From assembly GCF_003149185.1 (NCBI RefSeq), contig NZ_QGDO01000010.1:62001-126000 (forward strand): a DNA stretch of 64,000 nucleotides, written 5' to 3'. Source of the DNA: Sediminitomix flava. GTDB lineage: Bacteria; Bacteroidota; Bacteroidia; Cytophagales; Flammeovirgaceae. Below the pieces are notes generated by a model. It was not told the origin of the DNA. It made no database searches and saw only the letters and a program-made list of their open reading frames with translations. Position 1 is the first letter of the stretch, and each line of letters starts with the position of its first letter. Made by a program: the position numbers and the translations under genes. Below are positions 1 to 8,262 of this stretch, piece after piece.

Positions 1-512
1 AAAACACTAGTAGATCAAAATATTAGTCCTATATGCACATGATATAGAACGTGCGATAGCAAATGAGAAACAAACCTTATAGTTAATCTTTATATTCCTG
101 GAGATAAAGAAAAGGAAGATTAACTTAAAAAAAATCATACATTTATTATAGATGAAAACTTCACATTTAGCTATTGATTTGTTTTACTAATCAATAATTA
201 CTCATAAATATAGAGCATCCACAAAAATAGTATCAGGCACTGTATTTAATTGATGATGTATACCCCACTTTATCTTTTTCAAGAGATGAAAATATTTGTG
301 ACTCAATATATTATTCTATAAACTATATTCATTATGGACTATCCATTGCTACCTCCTTCTAATTAAATCATGCCATTTCTATTCTGATCATACTCATTTG
401 AATTGAAGTATGTGAATATTCTTTATAAGTTGGTATCATTTTGATACCAAAGAATAGAACAATAGCAACACATTATATTATCAGAAAAAGTCATTCATGT
501 ATTTATAATTAC
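1..512. other. gene-free AT-rich left flank
   Basis: No convincing coding region is visible on either strand; all frames are broken by frequent stops. The only structured element seen is the parS-like palindrome at 430-450. The stretch ends at the left terminal inverted repeat of the IS3-family element. Confidence 0.7.
430..450. promoter_or_regulatory. parS-like palindrome, copy 1
   Basis: Perfect inverted repeat TTGGTATCA - TTT - TGATACCAA, with 9-bp arms. It is the leftmost of five copies of the core GGTATCA-N3-TGATACC, all found between 430 and 3890 and upstream of parAB. The partition-site role is inferred from this clustering beside parAB; the palindrome itself is directly visible. Confidence 0.6.
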
Positions 513-573
513 ACTGGAGTGTCTACTTTTAGGGTTACAGATTTAAACTATCTTTTTCTTAACTTCTATTGTT

Positions 574-845
574 ATGAAAAGATACGATGCCGCATTTAAA
601 GAGATGGTTCTAGACTTACTTGGATCAGGTCAGTCGATAAGCCAATTGGCTAAAGATTATCAGAAAAGTCCAATTACGTTTCGTAGTTGGCAGAAAAAGT
701 CTTTAAGTCCTGAAGGTTTATCAGGTAAGGGGATTTTAACGGCCGAACAAGACGAAATTAACGCTTAAAGAAAGCCTTAAAGGATGCTGAGCTAGAACGC
801 AATATCTTAAAAAAGGCCGTGAGCATTTTCTCCAAGAAAGACTGA
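574..845 (+). pseudogene. IS3-family transposase OrfA, frameshifted
   Basis: Starts MKRYDAAFKEMVLDLLGSGQ, the usual N-terminal helix-turn-helix of IS3 OrfA. The frame stops at 766-768 (GCT TAA). Reading resumes one base back as LKKALKDAELERNILKKAVS, which is the leucine-zipper part of OrfA, and ends with TGA at 843-845. A one-base deletion near 764-766 explains this best. The natural IS3 slippage site would lie at the OrfA/OrfB junction rather than in mid-OrfA. Confidence 0.8.
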
Positions 846-846
846 G

Positions 847-1734
847 TACATACAGTTTATTAAAAATCATAAGTGTTCTTATTCAGTTGGGAAAATGTGT
901 GATCTATTAAAGATTAGTAGAAACTCGTTTTACAAATGGGATCGAAATAGACAAGTATCCCCATCAGGTTTGCGAACAACATACCTCAAGTCAGAAATCA
1001 GAAGAATATTTGAAGATAACCTCCAAATCTAGATAGTTACAGGATTCAAAAAGAATTGAGTAAAGTTTATATAATCCTTTCTAGAAGCTATGTCGCTCGT
1101 TTAATACGAGAGATGGGATTAAGGAGTGTACTGAAAAGAAAATATGTCATTACCACTGATTCTAGGCATGATCAGCTCGTCGCAGAGAATGTATTGAATC
1201 GAAATTTCACAGAGAATAAACTCGGTAAAACATGGGTGTCAGGTATTACTTATATCCGTGTATCTGATCAGTGGGTATACTTAACAACTATGATTGATCT
1301 TACTGATCGAAAAGTGGTAAGTTATTCTTTGAGTGAAGATATGAGTACTAAAAATACAGTACTTAGAGCGTAGACTTCAGCCCTAAAAAACAGAGATATA
1401 TGTGATGATTTTCTACTCCATCCAGACCTAGGAGCACAATACAGTAGTGTCTTATTCACTTACTTCTGTATTGAACAAACATCCAAAAGCTAAACAGAGT
1501 ATGAATAGAAAAGGAAACTGTTGGGATAACTCGGTAGCTGAAAGCTTTTTTAAAAGCATCAAATATGAATACCTCTACCGTTTTAAATTTCAATCCATGA
1601 AAGAACTTAGAATAGAAGTCTCAAAGTATATTTATTGGTATAATCATAAGAGACTACATTCAACATTGGGTTACAAAACTCCTGTGGAAAGAGAAAATGA
1701 ATTAAATTTTATAAACTTGAAAAGGATAGCCTAA
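847..1734 (+). pseudogene. IS3-family transposase OrfB (DDE integrase), multiply broken
   Basis: Fragments in successive frames read as one rve-type integrase. Segment one (about 847-1031) contains the HTH_21-like part with LLKISRNSFYKW. A frameshift near 1030 leads into the frame with SYRIQKELSK and RLIREMGLRS. A TAG at 1371-1373 interrupts the frame before a HPDLGAQYSS segment (normally HSDxGxQY). A further frameshift near 1447-1460 leads into the C-terminal part NRKGNCWDNSVAESFFKSIK with the catalytic glutamate region and the terminal YNHKRLHSTLGYKTPVE motif. The catalytic core is recognisable but the gene cannot be expressed as a single protein. Confidence 0.85.
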
Positions 1735-1811
1735 AATTGTATACTTTTAGGTTGATACTCCAGTAAGCAATGTTTTCAACTATTGAACTCGATTTTAAAT
1801 TTATAATTACT

Positions 1812-1828
1812 GGTATCAAAATGATACC
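1812..1828. promoter_or_regulatory. parS-like palindrome, copy 2
   Basis: GGTATCA - AAA - TGATACC, 7-bp perfect arms. It lies 48 bp past the right end of the IS3 element, in non-coding DNA. Same core as the copies at 430, 1975, 2907 and 3871. Confidence 0.6.
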
Positions 1829-1974
1829 GATTATATAAGGGTTTCTATCAAATAGATAAAAAATATAACAATAGTTCTGGATTCATTGTGAAACCAAAAT
1901 TAGTACCATTAAATAAATGATATTGTTGATCGTCTTAATAATATAAGATTTTTTAAAAATAAAAGAGATTAAAC

Positions 1975-1993
1975 TGGTATCATAATGATACCA
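1975..1993. promoter_or_regulatory. parS-like palindrome, copy 3
   Basis: TGGTATCA - TAA - TGATACCA, 8-bp perfect arms, about 163 bp from copy 2 and 41 bp upstream of the small ORF at 2035. Confidence 0.6.
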
Positions 1994-2034
1994 AAAAAAA
2001 TTGTGAGCATATTAAAAGTATATACCGAACAGTC

Positions 2035-2157
2035 ATGAAAAAAATTATATTATTAATAATATTTCTTCCATTACTATTATTGATTATTGCAATACTATTA
2101 TTTGGTGGTATTGTATATTATGAAGACTATTATAGTAAAATATTAGCGATTATTTAA
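2035..2157 (+). CDS. possible 40-residue single-pass membrane peptide
   Basis: An ATG-initiated frame of 41 codons encodes MKKI followed by a long run of Leu/Ile and ends in a Tyr/Asp-rich tail (YYEDYY). One hydrophobic helix covers about residues 4-28. Lysines at the N-terminus fit a signal anchor. It is not recognised as a member of any family. It sits between two parS-like palindromes in otherwise non-coding, AT-rich DNA, where AT-biased composition alone can make hydrophobic frames. Expression is unproven; a small toxin-like or regulatory peptide is possible but only speculative. Confidence 0.3.
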   Translation: MKKIILLIIFLPLLLLIIAILLFGGIVYYEDYYSKILAII

Positions 2158-2374
2158 GTTTAAAAATAGTTTAATTGATAATTGTACTGCTATTAGGTAT
2201 AATAATTTTCAGTGTTTTAATATTATGAAATAAAGTCAATACCAATTATATGAATAGTTTTGCCTAATAAATTTTTATCCTATGAAGCAAGTTGTTTAAA
2301 ACTCCAATTCTAATGTAAACTAACTCACAGCCCACTGAAGTTATAGATTTATATTAGGACTGAAAGTCCTTCAC

Positions 2375-2595
2375 TTACTCCAACAAAAAGCTATAAGTAT
2401 TGCTATTATAACTATGATGATGTTCTATGTATTCAATCACCAATTCATCTATAATATTATCTGTACAGTAAAGTCCTGTTCAAAAATATCTAATCCAATT
2501 TATATTCTTTAAACTAGGGTTCTCAAGCTGAAAAACTCTTGATATTGTCATTATATCCGACTCATTAAATCGCTTCTACTTTTAATGAATTGGGT
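2375..2595 (-). pseudogene. possible IS200/REP-type transposase relic
   Basis: On the minus strand, two adjacent frames read QFIKSRSDLMSRI and then ISRVFQLENPSLKNINWIRY, a TGA where Trp is expected, then NIIDELVIEYIEHHH. The order resembles the C-terminal half of IS200/IS605 or REP-associated Y1 transposases, in which a loop like HPSLKK..YWGGxFW is followed by VIxKYIExQ. The frame carries two stops and a shift, so it would be inactive. The resemblance was judged by eye only. The rest of 2160-2906 shows nothing recognisable. Confidence 0.35.
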
Positions 2596-2906
2596 AGGTT
2601 TATATATACAAATATATATGATCTTTACTTCCTACACACCCTTTAGATTCCTTCTAACTCACATATCTGTATTTTCAATATTTCTTTATATATATCCTTT
2701 AAGAACATGGTAAAGATACTTGGTTATCCAAAATAGATGAACTGTTGACTTAGTTTTTGTTTGTTATCTTTTTCTATACTCTAGTGTTATTAAAGTAAAT
2801 TACTAGATTTTATAGCAACACTTAATTATAGTTTTTTGAACCCCTTATTAAGATCTATAAATTCTATTCTTGTATAAAAATATCCAGTTATAATTCTAAT
2901 AGAATT

Positions 2907-2927
2907 ATGGTATCAAAATGATACCAT
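2907..2927. promoter_or_regulatory. parS-like palindrome, copy 4
   Basis: ATGGTATCA - AAA - TGATACCAT, 9-bp perfect arms, in non-coding DNA between the two insertion-sequence relics. Confidence 0.6.
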
Positions 2928-3085
2928 GAGAATTGCTACTCTCAGGTAGAGTATTTTTAACTTCTAATATATGATGGTTTTATACATTTTATGTACTTGC
3001 ATTGACAATATTATAAGTAGCTAAACATTCTCAATTAATGATAATTAGTTGTTAGCTAAAAAATAATGATAAAGAATAATTATAG

Positions 3086-3680
3086 ATATCCTCCAAATCT
3101 AAGGGTATTACAGAATTTAAAAAGAAATGAATAAAATTAATATTGTCCTTTCTAGAAGCTATGTTTCATGTCAAGAGTAGTAGGATTAAGGGGTATTATA
3201 TTAAAAAAATATATCAATACCACTGATTCCAAATCTGATCAGATCATAGCAGAGAATGTATTGAATAAAATTTCACAGAGAATAGGACTTTAGATTTCTT
3301 ACTTCAGAATATCCAATAGTTGGCTTACTTAACAAAGTACTCAATCTAAATATTCTATTCTTTGAGTGTGAAAAGAATATTAAAATACATACAGTACTTA
3401 AAGCTTAGATTTTAGCTCGAAAAAATGAGGTTTTTGAGAAGATATCCTACTCTATTTATACTTATCAGTATTTCTATCATTATAAAATAAACACCCATAA
3501 AGTCAGTTATAGCATCAGTAGAAAAGGAAAGTCTTTGATTAATTAGGTTGCTGAAAGCTTTTTTAAAAACATAAAATATGAATACCTTTTTTTCAATAAA
3601 TGAAAGAACTTTGAATAGTAGTCTCAAATTATATTTATTCGTATAGTTTTAAGATATGACATTATAGATTAATCTTGACT
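3086..3680 (+). pseudogene. decayed second copy of the IS3 OrfB 3' half
   Basis: Nucleotide-level similarity to 1014-1690 is plain to the eye. Examples are CCTTTCTAGAAGCTATG at 3149 matching 1077, CAGAGAATGTATTGAAT, and GTTGCTGAAAGCTTTTTTAA matching the NSVAESFF codons. Indels and stops break every frame. No terminal repeats remain. This is an older relic of the same insertion sequence family, suggesting repeated insertion and decay in this gene-poor tract. Confidence 0.8.
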
Positions 3681-3855
3681 TTCTAGAAAATAAAAAGATT
3701 TAATAGTATTAATCTGTATTTTGTAGCTTACCACTTCCATTGACTGTGCTATTGAGTTTAATCATACAATCAAAAAAGTCATAAAATTGTAGACATAAAT
3801 AATCAAAAAAAGTAGTTCAAAGCATTATTCTATTATTCATAAAAGAAAAGTTTAG

Positions 3856-3902
3856 ATAAAACTACAGCTTGGTATCATAATGATACCAAGCTGTAGTTTT
3901 AT
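3856..3902. promoter_or_regulatory. 47-bp perfect dyad containing parS-like copy 5
   Basis: Two perfectly complementary 22-bp arms (3856-3877 and 3881-3902) flank the triplet TAA. The centre is the same GGTATCA-TAA-TGATACC core as the other four copies, and the arms continue outward with an added ACTACAGCTT sequence. The right arm ends TTTTAT and the left begins ATAAAA, so it also looks like a bidirectional terminator, but no gene ends nearby. From 3903 to 4480 no gene or other structure was seen. Confidence 0.65.
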
Positions 3903-4484
3903 TTGGAATTAGTAAGGCAAATAAATTACAGATACTACAAAACTGTTATAGTATTATCTCAGATAATACCATAAACCATATCTTGATTCACACTATAAAT
4001 CTTTATTGTTTTCTATCATGTAGGTTAAAAAAATATCATCGATATCTAATGCTGTACCTATGATATAATTTTAATACATTCATTAAGTACTTCTGTCCTT
4101 TACCTGCAAAAATTTCCCATTCACTACTTCCCATCTCTTAACGCAGTTATAGTTTTTGTATTAGCATTTAAAGAGTATCAAGACAAGTAATAACATTTGA
4201 AGTTTTAGTAATACTCAAATTAATTGGCATATCAGAAATATTAAATAGCGACTTGAAACTGGGATAATTAAAAATACTTTTGCTGTAATTATATTATAAT
4301 GATTTAATACACCCAAAGTTATTTTCTCAGCCTATGATAAATTAACCTCAATAAAAATATCGATTAATATTTTGATCAGTGATCTTAAGTCTAATACAAA
4401 AAAGTATCATCCTAAACCTAGAGAAGAATAAAAAAATGAGTATTGACTATTTTTTTAAACAAATAAATAAAAATTGTCATACAT

Positions 4485-4527
4485 TTTCGACATAAAATAC
4501 ATTTAATGTATTAAATTGTAGTCGAAA
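4485..4527. promoter_or_regulatory. nested dyad upstream of parA, candidate operator
   Basis: An outer inverted repeat TTTCGAC (4485-4491) / GTCGAAA (4521-4527) encloses an inner one, AATACAT-TTA-ATGTATT (4496-4512), with nearly the same centre. It lies 33 bp before the parA start codon. ParA proteins with an N-terminal helix-turn-helix, as here, commonly repress their own promoter, so an operator role is likely but not shown. Confidence 0.45.
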
Positions 4528-4560
4528 TAATTCAAATAGTCACTATATATAGACAAAAAG

Positions 4561-5526
4561 ATGACAAATACTGATGTTATTAATTTTTTAAAGAGAAATC
4601 CGTCTCTTTCTTTATCAGGATTAGAAAAAGAAGCTTCTATTCCAAGTTCAATGTTGTCTAAAGCAATTTCTGGGAACAGAAATTTGAATGATGAGCACCT
4701 AACAAAACTTTCACCTGTATTGAAAAGATATGGCTTTCATAAATCTGATGGAGCCAAAATCATCAGTATTGTTAATAACAAAGGGGGAGTAGCAAAAACA
4801 ACGACTTGCTCAAACTTAGGTAGAGCATTGCACCTAGAAGGATATAAAGTTTTACTATGTGACCTAGATCAACAAGGAAACCTATCACAAACTTATGATA
4901 TAAATGACCCTGAAGAAGAGTTATATCAATCACTCTCTTTCAAAATTGATGCTCCTATTCAAAACTGTATCATGGAAATATTTCCTGGTTTTGACATCTG
5001 CCCTTCAACTATTGCACTTGGTCAAGCTGCTCTTGATCTACAAAACAATCAACTAAAAGGGTATAAAAGATTATCTAAAGTGCTTGATCAGGTCAGAAAT
5101 GAATATGATTTCATTCTTATTGACTGTCCTCCTTCATTAGATATCATGACAGGTACTGCTCTAGTTGCTTCTGATTCCGTTGTTTTACCTGTACAACCAG
5201 AAGAACATGCAGTAAAAGGATTGAAGAATGTATTTAACCTTATCGATCAAATGAAAGATTTGAACGATCACATTCAAATTGAAGGTATTCTATTTACGAT
5301 GGTAACATCGAATACTACATTACATAAAAGTTATATGGAGGCAATCAAAGAAGGTATGCCTCATGTTCGCGTATTTGATACATTAATCCGTAGAAGTATA
5401 TCTATACCAGAAGCTACAGCTACACATCAAAGTATCTTTGATTACGATAAATCTTCAAATGGGGCTAAAGATTATAAGAATATTACCTTAGAACTCATCG
5501 GAGAAACTAAACTAAAGAAAAAATAA
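4561..5526 (+). CDS. parA: ParA-type partition ATPase
   Basis: 321 residues. Residues 1-58 form a helix-turn-helix-like region (SLSGLEKEASIPSSMLSKAI). The MinD/ParA ATPase follows, with the deviant Walker A motif KGGVAKTT at residues 74-81, CDLDQQGN just after residue 100, and IDCPP as Walker A-prime/B. The N-terminal DNA-binding extension is the mark of large plasmid-type (type Ia) ParA proteins, which move replicon copies and also autoregulate the operon. parB follows after 6 bp, so the two are co-transcribed. It acts on the nucleoid surface in the cytoplasm. Family assignment is firm; the autorepressor role is inference from the N-terminus and the dyad upstream. Confidence 0.95.
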   Translation: MTNTDVINFLKRNPSLSLSGLEKEASIPSSMLSKAISGNRNLNDEHLTKLSPVLKRYGFHKSDGAKIISIVNNKGGVAKTTTCSNLGRALHLEGYKVLLCDLDQQGNLSQTYDINDPEEELYQSLSFKIDAPIQNCIMEIFPGFDICPSTIALGQAALDLQNNQLKGYKRLSKVLDQVRNEYDFILIDCPPSLDIMTGTALVASDSVVLPVQPEEHAVKGLKNVFNLIDQMKDLNDHIQIEGILFTMVTSNTTLHKSYMEAIKEGMPHVRVFDTLIRRSISIPEATATHQSIFDYDKSSNGAKDYKNITLELIGETKLKKK

Positions 5527-5532
5527 TTTATC

Positions 5533-6438
5533 ATGGCCAAGAAGAAATTCAATACCAAAACATTAGTTTCTGAGGTAGGCTCTGCCGCTTCACAAATTAC
5601 AAGTACACCTAATTTACAAACAAGCTCTATTCCTACAGGGGAAAGAATGGAAAAAGCTGTAAGAGAAAACATTCATATTCTAAAAGAACTTGAATACTTT
5701 ATCAGAAAGCTGAATGAGTCAGAATACAATTTACTTAAAGAAGATATTCGACTAAATGGGTGTAAAGAACCTATTAAATTATGGAAACGTGATGATGACT
5801 TTATCATTGTAGATGGGCATCACCGTTATCAGATTTGTCAAGAGTTAAATATCCCTTTTCAAACGCAGAGTCTCGACTTCGCATCTATCGAAGAAGTCAA
5901 GATCTATATGGCAAAACTCCAATTAGGTCGTAGAAACTTAACACCACAAGAGTCGAGCTACCTTAGAGGAATGCAATATGCCTTTGCCAAAATGAATAGA
6001 GATGATAGTGCAAAAGGAGGAAGGACTAGAGAAATTCTTTCAAAGGAATATGGTGTAAGTGAAGCTACGATCATGCGTGATCATAAGCTATACCTTGGTA
6101 TTGAGAAACTTTCTCAAATCTCAGAGGAAGAAAAACAAAATTATCTATCAGGTGATTCATTCCTTCTAAAAAAGCATATAGAGTATATTGCGATTCAAGA
6201 TGACTTAAATTTAGAAGTTTTATTGACTTTCTTATCGCAAGGAGGTACGCTTGAAGATTATATCAAACAACTAGATAAAAAAGAGCAACAAACTAAACAG
6301 CCTAAAAAAGCTGATAAAGTAGATTTTCTTGAAAGCTTTGAAAGTAAGTTTGAAAAGGAATTAAAATCTGCAGATCCTAGTAGAAAAGCTGAAATGAAAT
6401 TTTGGTTAGAATCTCTTCTTAATAAATATTACAGTTAA
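5533..6438 (+). CDS. parB: ParB-type centromere-binding protein
   Basis: 301 residues. The ParB/Spo0J N-terminal fold is seen from about residue 50, with DGHHRYQ as the box II equivalent (in place of the chromosomal GERRxR) and LQLGRRNLTPQE as the box III equivalent. A helix-turn-helix follows (GGRTREILSKEYGVSEATIM). The C-terminal tail is highly charged and Lys/Glu-rich, as expected of the dimerisation region. It should bind the centromere and stimulate ParA. The best target in the window is the GGTATCA-N3-TGATACC cluster at 430-3890; this link is inference. The DGHHR variant leaves it open whether it binds CTP like chromosomal ParB. Confidence 0.92.
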   Translation: MAKKKFNTKTLVSEVGSAASQITSTPNLQTSSIPTGERMEKAVRENIHILKELEYFIRKLNESEYNLLKEDIRLNGCKEPIKLWKRDDDFIIVDGHHRYQICQELNIPFQTQSLDFASIEEVKIYMAKLQLGRRNLTPQESSYLRGMQYAFAKMNRDDSAKGGRTREILSKEYGVSEATIMRDHKLYLGIEKLSQISEEEKQNYLSGDSFLLKKHIEYIAIQDDLNLEVLLTFLSQGGTLEDYIKQLDKKEQQTKQPKKADKVDFLESFESKFEKELKSADPSRKAEMKFWLESLLNKYYS

Positions 6439-6471
6439 GAAAGCTTTCTCTTTCATCTTTTTGTCATCAAT

Positions 6472-6510
6472 AAAAGCCCGTATTACTTGAGTAATACGGG
6501 CTTTTTGATT
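6472..6510. terminator. bidirectional intrinsic terminator after parAB
   Basis: Perfect 15-bp stem AAAAGCCCGTATTAC (6472-6486) / GTAATACGGGCTTTT (6491-6505) with the 4-base loop TTGA and a T tract on the right and A tract on the left. It separates parAB from the convergent membrane-protein gene and can serve both strands. Confidence 0.9.
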
Positions 6511-6534
6511 GACCAATTAAGTCTAAACAATAAA

Positions 6535-7610
6535 TGTACCTTTTCAGATGAAAATTTAAGATGCTTTCATCTCTTTGGGTGCATTAAGTTCCTCATATCT
6601 ATTTATAGCTGCTTTTACAGTTTGAACATTACACTTAAAAGTCTTCATCAGGTACTTATAATCTCTAATTCCTAGCTGAATTGCTGCTTCTAAACCTGAT
6701 TGTGGGGTATCTAAAGTGATTTCATGATTTGATTCTTCATCTTTTTGGGCGTATATACTTTCATCAATCATCTTTTTAGGTGTGATTGGTGGAGAAGGTA
6801 AACTAAAGTCAATTGAATCATCCTTTTCGGTGCTTTTAAAAATTAATGGTTGTTCATTATCTACAACATTTGTATTTGAATCATTCGTTTCCAATTGTTG
6901 TAATTCTTGATCTTCTTTTAGGACTTTATAGTCAAACCACACTAAAAACCAACCACTTAATATGATTAATAAGTCAAAAATTGCAGCAATTATAAAAAAT
7001 ACCCATGATTTTTCTTTCTGCAGAATTTCATAATCTCTATTATTATGCACCCAAATAGATGAAAGTTTTTCCTTTTCAATTTTAAATTCATCTTCTAACT
7101 CAAAAATGCGTTGATCAAATAAAGCATAAGTACTTGCTGCTTTGGGATTGAGTGCATACTTAGAATTGCCTAAATACACCTTATTATTTTCATAAAAATC
7201 CGACTTACTTTCCCTCAAATTCTCTAAATCATTAGAGTGCTTGTTTTCCAATTTCAAAAGTTCTTCCTCATAAGAACCTTTAATTTCTTTAGACTTATCA
7301 TTGAAACTATAAACAATTTCTTTAGCACCATTTGCAGACATCCAAATACTACCAGATGTAAAACAAAGTGTTAGGAGTATGAAAAATAGTGAGGATGTGT
7401 GAGAATTATAGTAGTTTTCGCTGCTTATTTGTAAAAATCGAGCTTTAGCATACTCCCAACCACAAAGTATTAAAACGGAAATAGGAATGGCCAAATATTG
7501 TGGAATTCCTTCAAACACAAAGTTTAGTAGAAAATAGATCGATGTAATAATTGAGATAACAGGAAGAGTTCTCTTCGAAATTTTCGAAAGCACCCAAAAA
7601 GATGAAAACC
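6535..7610. repeat. scattered iterons, seven copies, six inside a coding sequence
   Basis: Seven matches to the rep-flanking iteron (T/A)(G/A)CACC-N6-GATGA, in both orientations: plus strand at 6535-6554, 7046-7064 and 7590-7610; minus strand at 6736-6753, 6767-6785 and 6816-6837. The copy at 6581-6599 region (6566-6584) is also minus-orientated on the plus-strand reading. All but the first lie in the minus-strand membrane-protein gene, where they are translated as parts of TPKKMI, STEKDD, AQKDEE, APKEMK, SSIWVH and SSFWVL. They look like the same repeat family as 7842-8225, so coding DNA and origin repeats overlap here. Confidence 0.7.
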
Positions 7611-7728
7611 TTTGACTAAATGGCTTCCATTCAAATCGTTTATTTGCTTGCCTAACGTATTTTTTATATTGCTCTTCTGATCTTAGTTTTTCTAAATGCT
7701 CAATCATCATGTCTATATTAAAGTACAT
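6556..7728 (-). CDS. four-TM coiled-coil membrane protein of unknown function
   Basis: 390 residues, not recognised as a named family. Likely membrane helices are near residues 55-72 (SIITSIYFLLNFVF), 77-93, 112-130 (SSLFFILLTLCFTSGSIW) and 245-266 (FFIIAAIFDLLIILSGWF). Between helices three and four is a long Glu/Lys-rich coiled-coil segment (about 140-240). The C-terminal tail is polar, acidic and Pro/Ser-rich. The last 45 residues (LGIRDYKYLMKTFKCNVQTV and onward) look like a small helix-turn-helix. It lies between parAB and rep, convergent with parB and divergent from rep. Six iteron copies sit within its codons. A membrane anchor for the origin or a replicon-maintenance role is possible from context but unproven. 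Confidence 0.75.
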   Translation of the reverse strand: MYFNIDMMIEHLEKLRSEEQYKKYVRQANKRFEWKPFSQRFSSFWVLSKISKRTLPVISIITSIYFLLNFVFEGIPQYLAIPISVLILCGWEYAKARFLQISSENYYNSHTSSLFFILLTLCFTSGSIWMSANGAKEIVYSFNDKSKEIKGSYEEELLKLENKHSNDLENLRESKSDFYENNKVYLGNSKYALNPKAASTYALFDQRIFELEDEFKIEKEKLSSIWVHNNRDYEILQKEKSWVFFIIAAIFDLLIILSGWFLVWFDYKVLKEDQELQQLETNDSNTNVVDNEQPLIFKSTEKDDSIDFSLPSPPITPKKMIDESIYAQKDEESNHEITLDTPQSGLEAAIQLGIRDYKYLMKTFKCNVQTVKAAINRYEELNAPKEMKAS

Positions 7729-7841
7729 TAAAAATTAATTGGTCTAATATTTTATACAAATATACCTATATTTGTCAATAATAAAAGACTATATTTAAAT
7801 AATGTCTAAATATATCGACATTTGATTTATTGTATTAAAAT

Positions 7842-8225
7842 GCATCTTTTTGGGTGCTTAAAATAGTATTACACCTATTTAGATGAATAGGATATAAATC
7901 TTTTATGTATATGTATTGGGTGAAATAATTAAATAGATATAATAAAAAAATATATTCTTCATCCTTAAAGCTTTATTAGAGAATTTATATTATTTATTTA
8001 ATTTATTATTTATGTGAGCCGTAACTATCTGTAAAATAAAGTGATATAAAAAGTTATACACCTATACAGATGAAGACAAACACCTAAATAGATAATCAAA
8101 TACACCTGTAAGGATGAAATAATACACTAAAAAGGTTGAATCAAATGCACCTATTAGGATGAATTTATATATATTGCACCTGTAAGGATGAATAAAATAT
8201 CTTAAATACACCTTTTTAGATGTCT
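7842..8225. repeat. rep-proximal iteron array (candidate replication origin)
   Basis: Nine copies of the repeat (T/A)(G/A)CACC-N6-GATGAA. One is inverted (7842-7860). Eight are direct: 7870-7890, 8057-8075, 8079-8097, 8100-8120, 8122-8142, 8145-8165, 8174-8193 and 8207-8225. The last seven are spaced about 20-30 bp apart and run to 38 bp before the rep start codon. Examples are TGCACCTATTAGGATGAA and TGCACCTGTAAGGATGAA. Iterons of this kind are the binding sites of Rep_3 initiators and both start and limit replication. That function is known for the family and inferred here. Confidence 0.85.
7891..8056. other. very AT-rich segment within the origin, candidate unwinding element
   Basis: Between the second and third iterons lies a run of almost pure A/T with few G/C bases, for example around 7925-7960 and 7980-8015. 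Such segments next to iterons are typical DNA-unwinding elements. There is no gene. No convincing perfect DnaA box was found; TTATACACC at 8055 differs from the usual box by one base but coincides with an iteron. Confidence 0.45.
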
Positions 8226-8262
8226 AATGCATAGGTGAAAAGGGAATGAGGGGGAATGTATT

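Larger units (their letters stand above)
513..1764 (+). mobile_element. degenerate IS3-family insertion sequence
   Basis: An element of about 1.25 kb bounded by imperfect terminal inverted repeats. The left end reads ACTGGAGTGTCTAC (from 513); the complement of the right end reads ACTGGAGTATCAAC (ending about 1764). Inside are OrfA-like and OrfB-like reading frames typical of IS3-family transposases, broken by at least three frameshifts and one in-frame stop, so the element should not move on its own. No clear target-site duplication was seen. A more decayed copy of its 3' half lies at about 3086-3680. Confidence 0.85.

Noticed and set aside
763-770. Possible programmed -1 frameshift at GCTTAAAG in the IS3 OrfA
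   Set aside because: The site is not a standard slippery heptamer and lies in the middle of OrfA, not at the OrfA/OrfB junction. Later frameshifts and a stop show general decay.
3412-3627. 71-codon minus-strand frame
   Set aside because: It is the antisense of the decayed IS3 copy and shows no independent coding signal.
8055-8063. DnaA-box-like TTATACACC
   Set aside because: It differs from the consensus, is single and coincides with an iteron; too weak to call.
7842-8225. Repeat array considered as CRISPR
   Set aside because: Repeats are about 18-20 bp, imperfect, with variable short spacing and no cas genes; a Rep_3 gene follows. Iterons fit far better.
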